A stretch of 37,586 nucleotides of DNA from Spirochaetota bacterium (GCA_013151965.1 JAADHF010000111.1:1-37586); one strand, 5' to 3'; shown: positions 1-7,488, counted from the stretch's first letter. Program-made: numbers and translations. The notes: generated by a model from the sequence alone, not told the origin.

Positions 1-221
1 ACGAAATGGAAATTTTAAAAACGGAAAATAATGTAGTGGCTTTTAATGTATATAAATGCCCGGCTGCCGAATTCTTTAAAGAACATAAATTAAGTGAATT
101 ATGTGTTAAAAGCTGGTGTAATCTCGACTATCCGCTTGCAGAAAAATGGAAGGTTAAACTAGAACGAACAAAAACAATTGCAAAAGGAAACGAATTATGT
201 AATTTTAGATTTGTGGAATAG
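1..221 (+). CDS. L-2-amino-thiazoline-4-carboxylate (ATC) hydrolase-like protein, C-terminal part
   Basis: The reading frame is open to the left edge, so the in-frame ATG at position 6 is probably internal and the gene starts outside the window. The 71 visible residues contain the cysteine-bearing block CPAAEFFKEH, then a CNLDYPLAEKW segment and a final ERTKTIAKGNELCNFRF segment. This order is the C-terminal signature of the ATC hydrolase family, whose founding members open a thiazoline ring on the way to cysteine. Most relatives have unknown substrates, so only the family is claimed. The gene is AT-rich like its downstream neighbours and runs in the same direction as the next two genes, 67 bases away. 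Confidence 0.6.
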   Translation, partial: EMEILKTENNVVAFNVYKCPAAEFFKEHKLSELCVKSWCNLDYPLAEKWKVKLERTKTIAKGNELCNFRFVE

Positions 222-288
222 AAACGGTAGGAAATCCATTAGGGAGATTATAAACTGACAATTTGACATTAACCGGAATTAAATAAAG

Positions 289-1323
289 ATGATAAAACCA
301 AAAAAGTTAAATAAAGGAGATAAAATAGCAACCATTTCTCTTTCCTGGGGAGGTGCTTACAAATTTCCGCATAGATACGAGACCGGGAAAAAACAACTGC
401 AGGAAAACTTTAGTATCCAAGTTGTCGAAACTGAAAACGCTTTAAAATCTGCCGATTGGATTTATAAAAACCCTCAGGCAAGAGCGGAAGATTTAATGGA
501 AGCACTCGAAGATAAATCTATAAAAGCTATTATTTCTAATATAGGGGGTGAAGACAGTATCAGAACTTTGCCGTTTATAGATATAGAAATAATAAAAAAC
601 AACCCGAAGATTTTCCTTGGTTTCTCAGATTCCACCATCACACATTTTTGCTTTTACAAAGCAGGAGTTACATCATTTTATGGAACATCGATTTTAACCG
701 GATTTGCTGAAAATAACGGTATGCATCAATACCAGATTAACGATATTAAAAGAACATTGTTTTCCAATCAGCCCGTTGGTTTAATAGAACCCAATAAGAA
801 TGGCTGGACTTCCGAGCAACTCGAATGGACTAATCCTGACAATCAGAATATATCAAGAAAGTTAGAGATGAATACAAATTGGCGTTTTTTACAGGGAACG
901 GGAATAATCAGAGGACAGTTAATTGGCGGTTGTCTTGAAGTTCTTGTATTTTTAAAAGATACTGATTATTGGGTTAAGCCGTATGATTGGAAAGGAAAAA
1001 TAATGTTCATAGAAACATCGGAAGCAAAAATGCCGCCGGACAACTTCCGATGGATACTGAGAAATTATGCTGCATCAGGGATCCTTAAGAATATCTCGGG
1101 ATTGATAGCAGGCAGGCCTTACGACAATCTTTACTGGAAAGAATATGATGAAATATTATTGGAAGTTATAAAAGAAGAACAGGGGTTAAATGAGCTGCCA
1201 ATTATCACAGGCATGGACTTTGGGCATACCTGTCCGACTTTTACAATTCCGTACGGAATATTGGGGCAGATAGACTGTGACAACAGAACTTTCTCAATCG
1301 TTGAAAATGCACTGAATGATTAA
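289..1323 (+). CDS. S66 family LD-carboxypeptidase / MccF-like serine peptidase
   Basis: The 344-residue protein matches the S66 family in length and layout. The Rossmann-like N-terminal half carries the nucleophile motif GFSDST (Ser113), and the C-terminal half carries FIET (Glu242) and the histidine in MDFGHT (His313), giving the family Ser-Glu-His triad. Family members cleave the terminal D-Ala from muropeptide tetrapeptides in cytoplasmic wall recycling, or cut microcin C-like peptide nucleotides as self-immunity enzymes. There is no signal peptide, which fits cytoplasmic action. No microcin genes are visible nearby, so the sequence does not decide between recycling and immunity. The stop overlaps the start of the next gene by 8 bases, so the two are probably translationally coupled. 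Confidence 0.85.
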   Translation: MIKPKKLNKGDKIATISLSWGGAYKFPHRYETGKKQLQENFSIQVVETENALKSADWIYKNPQARAEDLMEALEDKSIKAIISNIGGEDSIRTLPFIDIEIIKNNPKIFLGFSDSTITHFCFYKAGVTSFYGTSILTGFAENNGMHQYQINDIKRTLFSNQPVGLIEPNKNGWTSEQLEWTNPDNQNISRKLEMNTNWRFLQGTGIIRGQLIGGCLEVLVFLKDTDYWVKPYDWKGKIMFIETSEAKMPPDNFRWILRNYAASGILKNISGLIAGRPYDNLYWKEYDEILLEVIKEEQGLNELPIITGMDFGHTCPTFTIPYGILGQIDCDNRTFSIVENALND

Positions 1324-2941
1324 TAACCGCAGAAAGAAAATTAAAGAAAAACTGCTTGGAACATTCGGGAAATTCAAGGATGCCTCGTTTGATTTTGAGC
1401 AGATAGAAAAATATTTTAAGAATAAAGACAATTCAAATACATTTCAGGTTTTACCGGATAGAACATGCAAAGACCTGGATTTTCAGGAATTATTCATGTA
1501 TATTGACAGGACAAATTCGAAAGTCGGGCAGCAGTACCTTTATAATAAACTAAGGACTATACCATTAGGCCCGCATGAGATTAATGAACATGAACAAATC
1601 ATCGACGATTTATTAAAGAACGACAATTTTCGGGCGGATATTCAAAGTCAATTGATCAAATTAAACAAAGATGAAGCTTTTTATATAACCTCCTTGTTTC
1701 AGGATAAGCATTTAAAACCTCCGGGATGGTTTTTTGTTGTCCGGTTATTATCATTAGCAGGCCTGTTTTCACTTATAATGCTGTTTTTTAATCTGCAGAT
1801 GTTATTTGTCTTACTTGCAGTGTTTATTATTAATATCGGGATTCATTACTGGAATAAGAGAAACCTGAGTCAGTATTTAGGCTCGATTCCGCAGCTTTTA
1901 AGGTTAAATAATATTGTGCGGGAATTATTTAAAAATGATTCCTTAAAGAAAATAAATCCCGGTCTTACGGAATCTATAAGTGTTATCGATAAAGTACGAA
2001 ACCGTATGTCATTTTTTAGACTGGAAGCAAATTTACAGGGAGACATGGCAGCGCTTTTCTGGGGAGCATTAGAACTTGTTAAGATACTTTTTTTATTAGA
2101 GCCGTTACTGTTGTTCGGAGTATTAAAGCGGCTCGATACGAAGAGAAAAGAAATTGAAGATATATTTGTATTTGCCGGGGAAATAGATTCATTAATTTCG
2201 ATCGCTTCATTAAGAAAAGGACTATATAAATATTGTATCCCTGTAGTTAATACCGAACCAAAAACAATTGCTGCCGAAGATATGTATCATCCTTTGATAA
2301 ATGATTGTGTGGCAAACAGCATTCATATTGATAAGAAATCGATTCTGCTTACAGGCTCAAATATGTCGGGAAAAACTTCATTTATCAAAACCATCGGAAT
2401 TAATGTGATAACCGGGTTAACTTTAAACACCTGTTTCGCCGGGCATTTCGCGATGCCGAAAATGAGAGTATTTTCAGCAATAAGAATCAGTGACGATTTA
2501 ATGAACGACAAAAGCTATTATTTCGAGGAAGTCTTAACCATAAAGGAAATGATCGATAAGAGTGTGGATGGGAAACCCAACCTGTTCTTACTCGATGAGA
2601 TATTTAAAGGCACCAATACTGTCGAGCGGATTTCCGCCGGCAAAGCGGTTTTATCTTCACTTGCAAGGTTGGATAATATTGTTTTTGTATCAACACATGA
2701 TATTGAGCTTGCAGACTTACTAAAAAAGGAATATGAGCTGTATCATTTCAGCGAAAAAGTGGACAATAAAGGAATCGATTTTGACTACAAGTTAAAAAAT
2801 GGTAAATTAAAAAACAGAAATGCCATCAGGATACTTGAGATAAACGGCTATCCCGAAAATATAATAAAAGAAGCTATTGAAATATCGAAAGAATTAGATA
2901 AAATTACTGTGACCAACACACAATACAAAAAAAAGCGGTAG
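1316..2941 (+). CDS. Membrane-anchored MutS-like ATPase
   Basis: The 541-residue protein has a C-terminal MutS-type ATPase: Walker A GSNMSGKT (residues 347-354), a Walker B LFLLDEIF (423-430), a KGTNTVER loop and the switch histidine in STHDIEL. An N-terminal mismatch-recognition domain is absent. Two hydrophobic segments lie at about 137-153 and 157-177, with a third hydrophobic stretch near 245-270. This is the layout of short MutS relatives common in Bacteroidetes-type genomes, whose function is not established; it is not the housekeeping mismatch repair MutS. It overlaps the carboxypeptidase gene by 8 bases and probably shares its mRNA. The pairing and the AT-rich composition suggest acquired cargo. 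Confidence 0.8.
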   Translation: MINNRRKKIKEKLLGTFGKFKDASFDFEQIEKYFKNKDNSNTFQVLPDRTCKDLDFQELFMYIDRTNSKVGQQYLYNKLRTIPLGPHEINEHEQIIDDLLKNDNFRADIQSQLIKLNKDEAFYITSLFQDKHLKPPGWFFVVRLLSLAGLFSLIMLFFNLQMLFVLLAVFIINIGIHYWNKRNLSQYLGSIPQLLRLNNIVRELFKNDSLKKINPGLTESISVIDKVRNRMSFFRLEANLQGDMAALFWGALELVKILFLLEPLLLFGVLKRLDTKRKEIEDIFVFAGEIDSLISIASLRKGLYKYCIPVVNTEPKTIAAEDMYHPLINDCVANSIHIDKKSILLTGSNMSGKTSFIKTIGINVITGLTLNTCFAGHFAMPKMRVFSAIRISDDLMNDKSYYFEEVLTIKEMIDKSVDGKPNLFLLDEIFKGTNTVERISAGKAVLSSLARLDNIVFVSTHDIELADLLKKEYELYHFSEKVDNKGIDFDYKLKNGKLKNRNAIRILEINGYPENIIKEAIEISKELDKITVTNTQYKKKR

Positions 2942-3255
2942 AGTACCCCCCTGTGTCGGTGTTTTTAGCCTGTTTCAGCAATATCTGAAGCGTTGTTCCG
3001 CACATTAATATAGGTTGCGAATATCCGCACCGGCCATTTAAAAGGCTCGATGCCGCCAGGCAGTAGGTGCATGGTTCTGTTGGATTGTACAATGATAAGT
3101 CAAAAGACAAAACAGAATGTTCATCCGGGCAACAAAGAACGGCATAATATGGAACTCGAATACGCAACAACTTCCTTTACAAACAGCGGCTTGAAATATC
3201 ACAAACTATCGATTATCATAAAAACATTAAAAACCTAATTTTTTGGAAATAATCA
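2942..3255. other. Intergenic region without a supported gene
   Basis: This 314-base gap separates the MutS-like gene from the LuxR-type regulator. Its first 170 bases are visibly richer in G and C than the coding DNA on both sides. Short open frames exist on both strands (88 codons on minus, 62 on plus) but neither has a good ribosome binding site or a recognisable domain. No clear terminator hairpin was seen. The upstream region of the regulator is at its right end. Confidence 0.5.
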
Positions 3256-4278
3256 ATGTTAATTTCAGAAAAAAAGAAACAATTTAATTCATTATTATTA
3301 CAGTTATCAAACCAGTTGGGACAAGAAGGTTTTCTTGAGCATATTACAACACAGTATAAAAAAATTATGTCCCTGCAGCATATTCATTTTATTCATCTGA
3401 ATAAAAATGGAGAATTATTTTTTGAAGAGATTAACGGACCTTACGATACTAACACTTTTATTTCATATCAGCATGAGGATGTCTGGATACCAAAGAACAG
3501 TGAACTACCTCTGCCCTGCATTATCAATAAGCGAATTGATAAACAGACATGCCTTTCATACGCCGATAACGCTAATCTATATAATTGGTTGTTATTTAAT
3601 CAGAAATGTTATGATATCCTCGGGACTATCCATCCATGTCTGACGGCTTTTGTATGCTTTCGCCTTGGAGAGAATCAACTTAACGAAGATGAGTACCAAT
3701 TTCATGTTGCAGCTTCCAACCAGATAATAAATTTATACTATCTTGATAGACGGATCAAATTAGGGAATATAATCGAAGACATCTTTAAAGAAGAACGGCA
3801 CAGGATGATGAAATATCCACTTTTAATTATGGATAGAAATTTTCAGGTAATCTACGATGAAAATAATTTCGGATCCGAACTGAAATACTGCAAAATGAAT
3901 TTAACAGAGATTTTATATGGAATCAAAAACACCATTCTTTTTTCAAAACCTACTATAAATGGTTTCAGGGAATCATATGAATTAGTGATATACAATAAAA
4001 GAGATTCTATAAAAATTCTAATCCTGCCGATTATCAATACCAGGTCTATCAATTATCTCTGTTATTTAAAAATATCAGCGACACAATCTACTCTTTTTAC
4101 AAAAAGAGAATTGGAAATTGTAAATCTGATTGAAATGGGATTATCCAATAAAGAAATTGCTGATAGATTGTACATCTCCACAGAAACTGTAAAAAAGCAT
4201 ATTTATAATATGATGACCAAAACCAGAGTTAAAAACAGAATCTCTCTGGTCAAACATTATCAACATCAGTTGCTTTAG
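3256..4278 (+). CDS. LuxR-type (GerE) transcriptional regulator
   Basis: The 340-residue protein ends in a LuxR/GerE helix-turn-helix at about residues 285-335, with the typical FTKREL entry, the recognition segment SNKEIADRLYIS and the closing TVKKHIYNMM helix. The first 200 residues resemble no sensor domain that I can name with confidence; they are polar and soluble and lack membrane segments or a receiver domain. The region around 195-275 has the length and pattern of a small PAS-like fold, but this is weak. A target is not evident: the nearest plus-strand gene downstream is distant, and the adjacent minus-strand methyltransferase fragment is broken. The ribosome binding site is poor (TTGGAAAT before the ATG). 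Confidence 0.75.
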   Translation: MLISEKKKQFNSLLLQLSNQLGQEGFLEHITTQYKKIMSLQHIHFIHLNKNGELFFEEINGPYDTNTFISYQHEDVWIPKNSELPLPCIINKRIDKQTCLSYADNANLYNWLLFNQKCYDILGTIHPCLTAFVCFRLGENQLNEDEYQFHVAASNQIINLYYLDRRIKLGNIIEDIFKEERHRMMKYPLLIMDRNFQVIYDENNFGSELKYCKMNLTEILYGIKNTILFSKPTINGFRESYELVIYNKRDSIKILILPIINTRSINYLCYLKISATQSTLFTKRELEIVNLIEMGLSNKEIADRLYISTETVKKHIYNMMTKTRVKNRISLVKHYQHQLL

Positions 4279-4282
4279 CCGG

Positions 4283-4504
4283 TTAAGGATTTATGGCAGA
4301 CTTCGGATGCAGCATACTGCATATAGAAGCCTCAAAGCCAACAATAAGAACCGAAAAATATATATAAACCTGTCAAAACCGTAAAGTCCCTGCGGGTAAA
4401 AGAATAATAAGCCCAAGAAAAAACAGAATTAACGAAAACCTAATAACAATTTTTTTCTTCAGGGCTTTCATCTCTTGCTCGGTCATTTCACTTTCTTTAT
4501 TCAT
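4283..4504 (-). pseudogene. Isoprenylcysteine carboxyl methyltransferase-like gene, broken
   Basis: Starting from the ATG at 4504 the minus strand encodes 43 residues and then TGA (4373-4375). The hydrophobic stretch ends in LPAGTLRF, after which the family normally has Trp-Gln; here the Trp position is exactly this TGA, followed in frame by CAG for Gln and QVYIYFSVLIVGFEAS, again the expected membrane pattern. The frame ends at a TAA (4283-4285) after about 30 more codons, far short of a complete enzyme of about 200 residues. I read it as a relic of a membrane methyltransferase with a Trp-to-stop change and a lost C-terminus. It abuts the stop of the LuxR-type gene, so a rearrangement may have removed the rest. 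Confidence 0.55.
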
Positions 4505-4540
4505 TCTAACCATTAATTTGTTTTAGTGCCTACAGTGCTT

Positions 4541-4648
4541 TTATTTCTTTTTTAACTTTTCCTTTGCACCATTCTCTAAGTTTTTCATAGCATAATCCCC
4601 CTGCTTCTGTATGGAAGCCTTTTGTTGTAGAATTAAAGGGTATTGTTG
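4541..4648 (-). other. Short open frame, possible gene remnant
   Basis: A minus-strand frame of 35 codons runs between a TAG (4649-4651) and a TAA (4541-4543). Its only ATG is at 4588, leaving 15 codons. The translation is charged and helix-prone, ending NLENGAKEKLKKK. It lies between the broken methyltransferase and the hairpins behind the lipoprotein gene. I do not recognise it; it may be the tail of a lost gene or chance. Confidence 0.2.
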
Positions 4649-4671
4649 CTATGTCAAAACAAAATAATCGA

Positions 4672-4689
4672 TTGGGGCTACCGCCCCAA
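4672..4689 (-). repeat. GC-rich hairpin with GGTA tetraloop after the variable lipoprotein gene
   Basis: On the minus strand the sequence reads TTGGGGC-GGTA-GCCCCAA, a perfect 7-bp stem with a four-base loop, 53 bases downstream of the stop codon of the lectin-fold lipoprotein. GGTA fits the GRNA tetraloop pattern of the hairpin/cruciform that lies behind variable regions of DGR target genes and promotes mutagenic homing. The alternative is an ordinary terminator, but the following bases (TCGATTATTTTG) are not a clean T-tract. Confidence 0.5.
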
Positions 4690-4700
4690 ATCCCAATCAT

Positions 4701-4725
4701 TTTTTGCTTTCCTTCGGAGCAAAAA
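4701..4725. terminator. Second hairpin after the lipoprotein gene, possible terminator
   Basis: TTTTTGCT and AGCAAAAA form an 8-bp stem around a loop whose bases CC-GAA-GG can extend the pairing. It starts 18 bases after the stop codon of the minus-strand lipoprotein gene. A/T at the stem base supplies short T-runs on both strands, so it could end transcription from either side. It is separate from the GGTA hairpin. Confidence 0.45.
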
Positions 4726-4742
4726 TATAAAAAACCAATATT

Positions 4743-5834
4743 TTACAGGGTTCTCGAGAGGCGGAAGCCTGAGTTATAGAACTCGCCATACGGGTAGCTG
4801 TTGTTCCAGTAGCCAACCTGCAAGGAGGCAGAATTGTTCCAGCCCCCGCCCCGAAACATACGGGCAGACCCATTATAGTTTGGGTGCCAATCAAGATTCC
4901 ACTCCCAAACATTGCCGCTCATGTCATATAAACCAAGGGCATTTGCAGCCTTACTTTTTACAGCTGCCGTTGAATTTGCAGAATAAACTGCAACAGCTCC
5001 GGTTGCGGCTGCATCGGTATTGTCGGCAGTTGCACCGCTGGCATAGCTACCGGGTGTCCACCAGTTACCGCTGGATGCCGGGTATTCATAAGCGCCATTC
5101 GAGCTGTCGCTGCCTTTATACCTCGAAGCCAGACTCCATTCCGCCGTCGACGGCAAACGAAATCCATCGGCATTGCTTTTGATATAAGGGTTGTCAAAGC
5201 TTCCGGGAGTGGAATTAACCGATGAGGCATAAGACCCATCACTGGAATCTTTTATCAAAGTTGTATACCCGCTATCGGAATAATAAACAGCAACAAGACT
5301 GGAACTATTCTGGTCATTGTAATAATCCGTCAGTGCATTCGTCCACACCATAGCATCACGCCAGTTAATTGCTGTCACAGGATGCTGATCGGTATTGCCT
5401 GTTCCATCACCCATGGTTCCTGCATTAGCAAATGTATAGCCGCCGCTGGTTGTTGCCCAGGTATATACGGTATTCCATAACTCATAGGTAAGCTCGGTTT
5501 CGCCAATTAAGTATGCATTGGTTACTGAATCTGTACCGCTATCATCTTCTTTAGTTTTAAAAGATAAACCGCCGGGCACATATACCATATTAAAAGCTAC
5601 ACCTGCTGTATAGGTTACAGAATCTCCGGCCAATGTAAGATTTTCAATAACAGTTAAAGTAAATGCCTTTGTGTCGTTTGTTCCGTTTTTGTCTATGGTT
5701 GCCGTCAATACAACCGGTGCATTACCACTTCCGAAAGCCGGCCGGGTCACCATTCCATCGACAGCTATGGTTCCAGATGTATCCGAAGCCCAGGTAATTG
5801 TCGTGCCGCTTGAACCGCTTGTAGAAAGAGTCAC
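4743..5834 (-). CDS. Lectin-fold (formylglycine-enzyme/SUMF1-like) surface protein with Ig-like domain; body of a frameshifted lipoprotein gene
   Basis: The frame encodes an Ig-like module of the atrophied bacterial type (WASDTSGTIAVDGMVTRP, then LTATI and FTLTVIEN) followed by a SUMF1/C-type-lectin domain from MVYVPGG through the core signature DMSGNVWEW to the terminal GFRLSRTL. The Ig-like strand sequence continues upstream without a start codon (ADKAALAITY), so the ATG at 5834 is internal. The real leader lies in another frame at 5893-6015 and is separated by a 10-bp tandem duplication. The usual cysteine in the last strand region is absent (SLQVGY), which argues against true formylglycine-generating activity and for a binding role. 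The last 40 codons look like a DGR variable region. As sequenced the intact lipoprotein cannot be made without a slip. Confidence 0.75.
   Translation of the reverse strand: MTLSTSGSSGTTITWASDTSGTIAVDGMVTRPAFGSGNAPVVLTATIDKNGTNDTKAFTLTVIENLTLAGDSVTYTAGVAFNMVYVPGGLSFKTKEDDSGTDSVTNAYLIGETELTYELWNTVYTWATTSGGYTFANAGTMGDGTGNTDQHPVTAINWRDAMVWTNALTDYYNDQNSSSLVAVYYSDSGYTTLIKDSSDGSYASSVNSTPGSFDNPYIKSNADGFRLPSTAEWSLASRYKGSDSSNGAYEYPASSGNWWTPGSYASGATADNTDAAATGAVAVYSANSTAAVKSKAANALGLYDMSGNVWEWNLDWHPNYNGSARMFRGGGWNNSASLQVGYWNNSYPYGEFYNSGFRLSRTL
4746..4862 (-). other. Candidate DGR variable region (VR)
   Basis: The C-terminal segment from RMFRGGGW to GFRLSRTL occupies the position of the VR in lectin-fold DGR proteins. 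Several codons have a form that adenine-directed mutagenesis of AAC or AAT would give: TCT, TCC, TAC, AGC, TAC, TAT, GGC, TTC and TAT, each keeping the third base. They alternate with invariant framework residues (WNN, VG, NN, P, E, GFRL). This is a pattern reading; no template repeat is available in the window to compare with. Confidence 0.5.
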
Positions 5835-5892
5835 ATTCCTGGTTACGCTGCTTGCCGAATCGCTTCCGCCGTAAGTTATTGCCAGAGCTGCT

Positions 5893-6015
5893 TTATCTGC
5901 CGCTACCGCTTCGGTATCCTTCGGTATCAGCGTTGCCTACGATACCATTCCTGCAGTTTGCAATTGCAAAAACTGTGAAAAATACAATAAGTAGTTTCCA
6001 TTTTGTTTTCATCAT
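5893..6015 (-). pseudogene. Detached lipoprotein signal peptide of the lectin-fold protein
   Basis: ATG at 6015 has a good ribosome binding site (GGAG, six bases upstream) and starts a 40-residue frame with a lipoprotein signal: MMKTKWKLL, a hydrophobic core IVFFTVFAI, and the relaxed lipobox IANC. It continues to NADTEGYRSGSGR and stops at TAA 5893-5895. If one copy of the 10-bp direct repeat at 5909-5928 is removed, the frame joins ADTEAVAADKAALAITY of the Ig-like domain without interruption. The whole original gene would therefore span 4743-6015 and encode a lipid-anchored surface protein of about 420 residues. Confidence 0.75.
5909..5928. repeat. 10-bp perfect tandem duplication causing a frameshift
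   Basis: CTTCGGTATC occurs twice in direct succession (5909-5918 and 5919-5928). Ten bases is not a multiple of three, so two copies put the signal peptide and the Ig-like/lectin body of the lipoprotein in different frames, while one copy restores a single frame. Confidence 0.9.
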
Positions 6016-6029
6016 GTTTTTCTCCTGTT

Positions 6030-6153
6030 TTATTACGTAACTTATAAAGAAGTCTGCATTTTTTCCCTCTTGCGAGCCGGGACGGCGATGCTATTTGTCT
6101 CGCGGATTGCCGCAGAACGTTCAAGGATATGCGATGTTTTGCTATATTGCATA
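6030..6153. other. GC-richer block upstream of the lipoprotein gene
   Basis: Between about 6055 and 6130 there is a block much richer in G and C than its surroundings, with short dyads such as GCGAG and CTCGC. It has no coding signature on either strand that I trust. It has the look of a small dispersed repeat inserted in AT-rich DNA, but one copy in one window cannot show that. Confidence 0.25.
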
Positions 6154-6297
6154 TTATAACCGGCAATAATCCTTAACAACATAATCTTTGTTACTAACAG
6201 TATACCATCCCCATGAAAAACATCCAGCAAATGTTGTATAGCCTGTGTTAATGGTTGTGCTTGATGTCGAATTTATAAGGTTTTCTCCAAAATACAT
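6154..6297 (-). CDS. Small unrecognised open frame (47 aa), possibly a gene remnant
   Basis: ATG at 6297 opens 47 codons to TAA 6154-6156; the same frame is open for a further 14 codons upstream (GFSSFGKVFQNTF). The product is rich in Thr, Ser, Tyr and Trp, with the segment FAGCFSWGWYTVSNKDYVV, a composition resembling a secreted or surface protein tail more than random translation. No ribosome binding site precedes the ATG. It may be the 3' end of a lost gene that stood before the lectin-fold lipoprotein. I do not recognise a family. Confidence 0.25.
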   Translation of the reverse strand: MYFGENLINSTSSTTINTGYTTFAGCFSWGWYTVSNKDYVVKDYCRL

Positions 6298-6310
6298 GAA
6301 CGTATTTTGG
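6287..6310. repeat. Inverted repeat, 9-bp arms
   Basis: CCAAAATAC and GTATTTTGG flank a six-base spacer. It lies 54 bases downstream of the minus-strand hydrolase stop, so it could serve as a weak terminator or operator, although no T-tract follows on either strand. Confidence 0.4.
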
Positions 6311-6363
6311 AACACTTTCCCGAAGGAAGAGAAACCTCATATCTGCTGTTGTGTGCAGTAAAA

Positions 6364-7488
6364 TTATTCATATTTTTCATCCAGCCAATTTACAATATAA
6401 TCTATTGCCAGCTTGTGATTTCCAGTTTGACAATGTTCCTGCCCGCCTTCTTCTTCAGTAAATATCCTGCCTGTAAGTGATTTTGCATTTTTCAACTTTT
6501 TCATTAAGATATAGTAGTGTTCCAGGGGAATATAATGATCCTTTTCGCCGGCTAAAAGGAGCACATTGCATGTTATTTTATCTTCTATTCCTTTTAAAGT
6601 ATGTTGTTTAATATGAGTGTAAAAATCAAAAGGTGTTTTAGTGCCTGTAATATATTGACCATGTTCAATTGCCCATTGTGCAAGTATTTTCTTTTTCATC
6701 AGGTTCCATACCAATCTGTTTATTGTGTCCTTTGCTTTTAAGAAAAACAAAGTTTTAAAAATCTGTTTCATTGGGAAAGGAAATGGGCTTGTCATAAAAT
6801 CAAAACCATCATAAAGAATATCAAAAGCAATAGCTTCAGTGATTCTTTTTTCAAATGCAGCGGCTCTTAGTACAAAATATCCTCCCCACGAAATCCCAAC
6901 AACAGGAGCCTTTTCAATTTTAAAATAATCAAATATGGCTGTAACCGGTTTCTCCCATTGGTAAGTAAATTTTATTCCTTGTTTTAATGTTTTACCTTGC
7001 CCCGGACCTTCAAACATATAAACGGTATAACCCGCATCGGCAAGGTCTTTAACTGCAAGATAGAATTCTTCAATAAACGAATCATATCCGCCAAATACTA
7101 TTATTCTTGCTTTTTCTTTTTTTGCTTTAAACAAAAAAGTTTTCATGTAGCCATTTTTATACGGAACTTTTATTATTTCAAGATTTTGATCTTTGGAAAT
7201 TATTTTATGAAAATTTTCAATAGATTTTTTATACATAATTTCTTTCTCGGGATGTGCTTCCGTCAAGAAAAATTCAGCCAATCTGTAATAGTATGCCGCA
7301 TGCAGAAATCTTTGTTCTTTTTCCGCTTTAAGACCTAATGTTTTCCATTCTTTAAACCATGAATCAAAATCCGTTATTTTCGCAGCTGTTTCTTTTACTT
7401 CCCGGAAATCACAAGCTTTTTCTCCATAGGTTATAATTCTATTGATTTGAAAATCAAATTGTTTAACCGGATGTAGTTTTGCATACAT
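6364..7488 (-). CDS. Alpha/beta hydrolase with N-terminal helical cap (FrsA/DUF1100-like)
   Basis: The 374-residue protein has a helical N-terminal region of about 100 residues, then an alpha/beta hydrolase fold. The nucleophile elbow is GISWGG (Ser200), the acid is in AGEKDHY (Asp317) and the base is in QEHCQ (His352), so the triad is complete. The family resembles FrsA/DUF1100 esterases and related peptidase-like hydrolases; the substrate cannot be inferred. There is no signal peptide, so it is cytoplasmic. The start is supported by AGAGGT seven bases before the ATG. It stands alone, with about 200 bases before the next minus-strand gene. The composition is AT-rich. Confidence 0.75.
   Translation of the reverse strand: MYAKLHPVKQFDFQINRIITYGEKACDFREVKETAAKITDFDSWFKEWKTLGLKAEKEQRFLHAAYYYRLAEFFLTEAHPEKEIMYKKSIENFHKIISKDQNLEIIKVPYKNGYMKTFLFKAKKEKARIIVFGGYDSFIEEFYLAVKDLADAGYTVYMFEGPGQGKTLKQGIKFTYQWEKPVTAIFDYFKIEKAPVVGISWGGYFVLRAAAFEKRITEAIAFDILYDGFDFMTSPFPFPMKQIFKTLFFLKAKDTINRLVWNLMKKKILAQWAIEHGQYITGTKTPFDFYTHIKQHTLKGIEDKITCNVLLLAGEKDHYIPLEHYYILMKKLKNAKSLTGRIFTEEEGGQEHCQTGNHKLAIDYIVNWLDEKYE

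Noticed and set aside
2904-3238. Two opposed small frames (88 and 62 codons) as genes
   Set aside because: Neither has a ribosome binding site or a recognisable domain. The minus frame also overlaps the MutS-like gene end.
4672-4689. Reading the GGTA hairpin only as a terminator
   Set aside because: The bases that follow on the coding strand are not a clean T-run, and a second, better-placed A/T-bounded hairpin exists at 4701-4725. Termination remains possible.
4643-5182. A 179-codon plus-strand frame
   Set aside because: It is antisense to the lectin-fold protein, has a composition biased to Ser, Arg, His and Gln, and no domain or ribosome binding site.
4743-5834. True formylglycine-generating enzyme
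   Set aside because: The fold matches, but the usual cysteine in the terminal strand is missing and the protein is a lipoprotein with an Ig-like module. A binding role is likelier.
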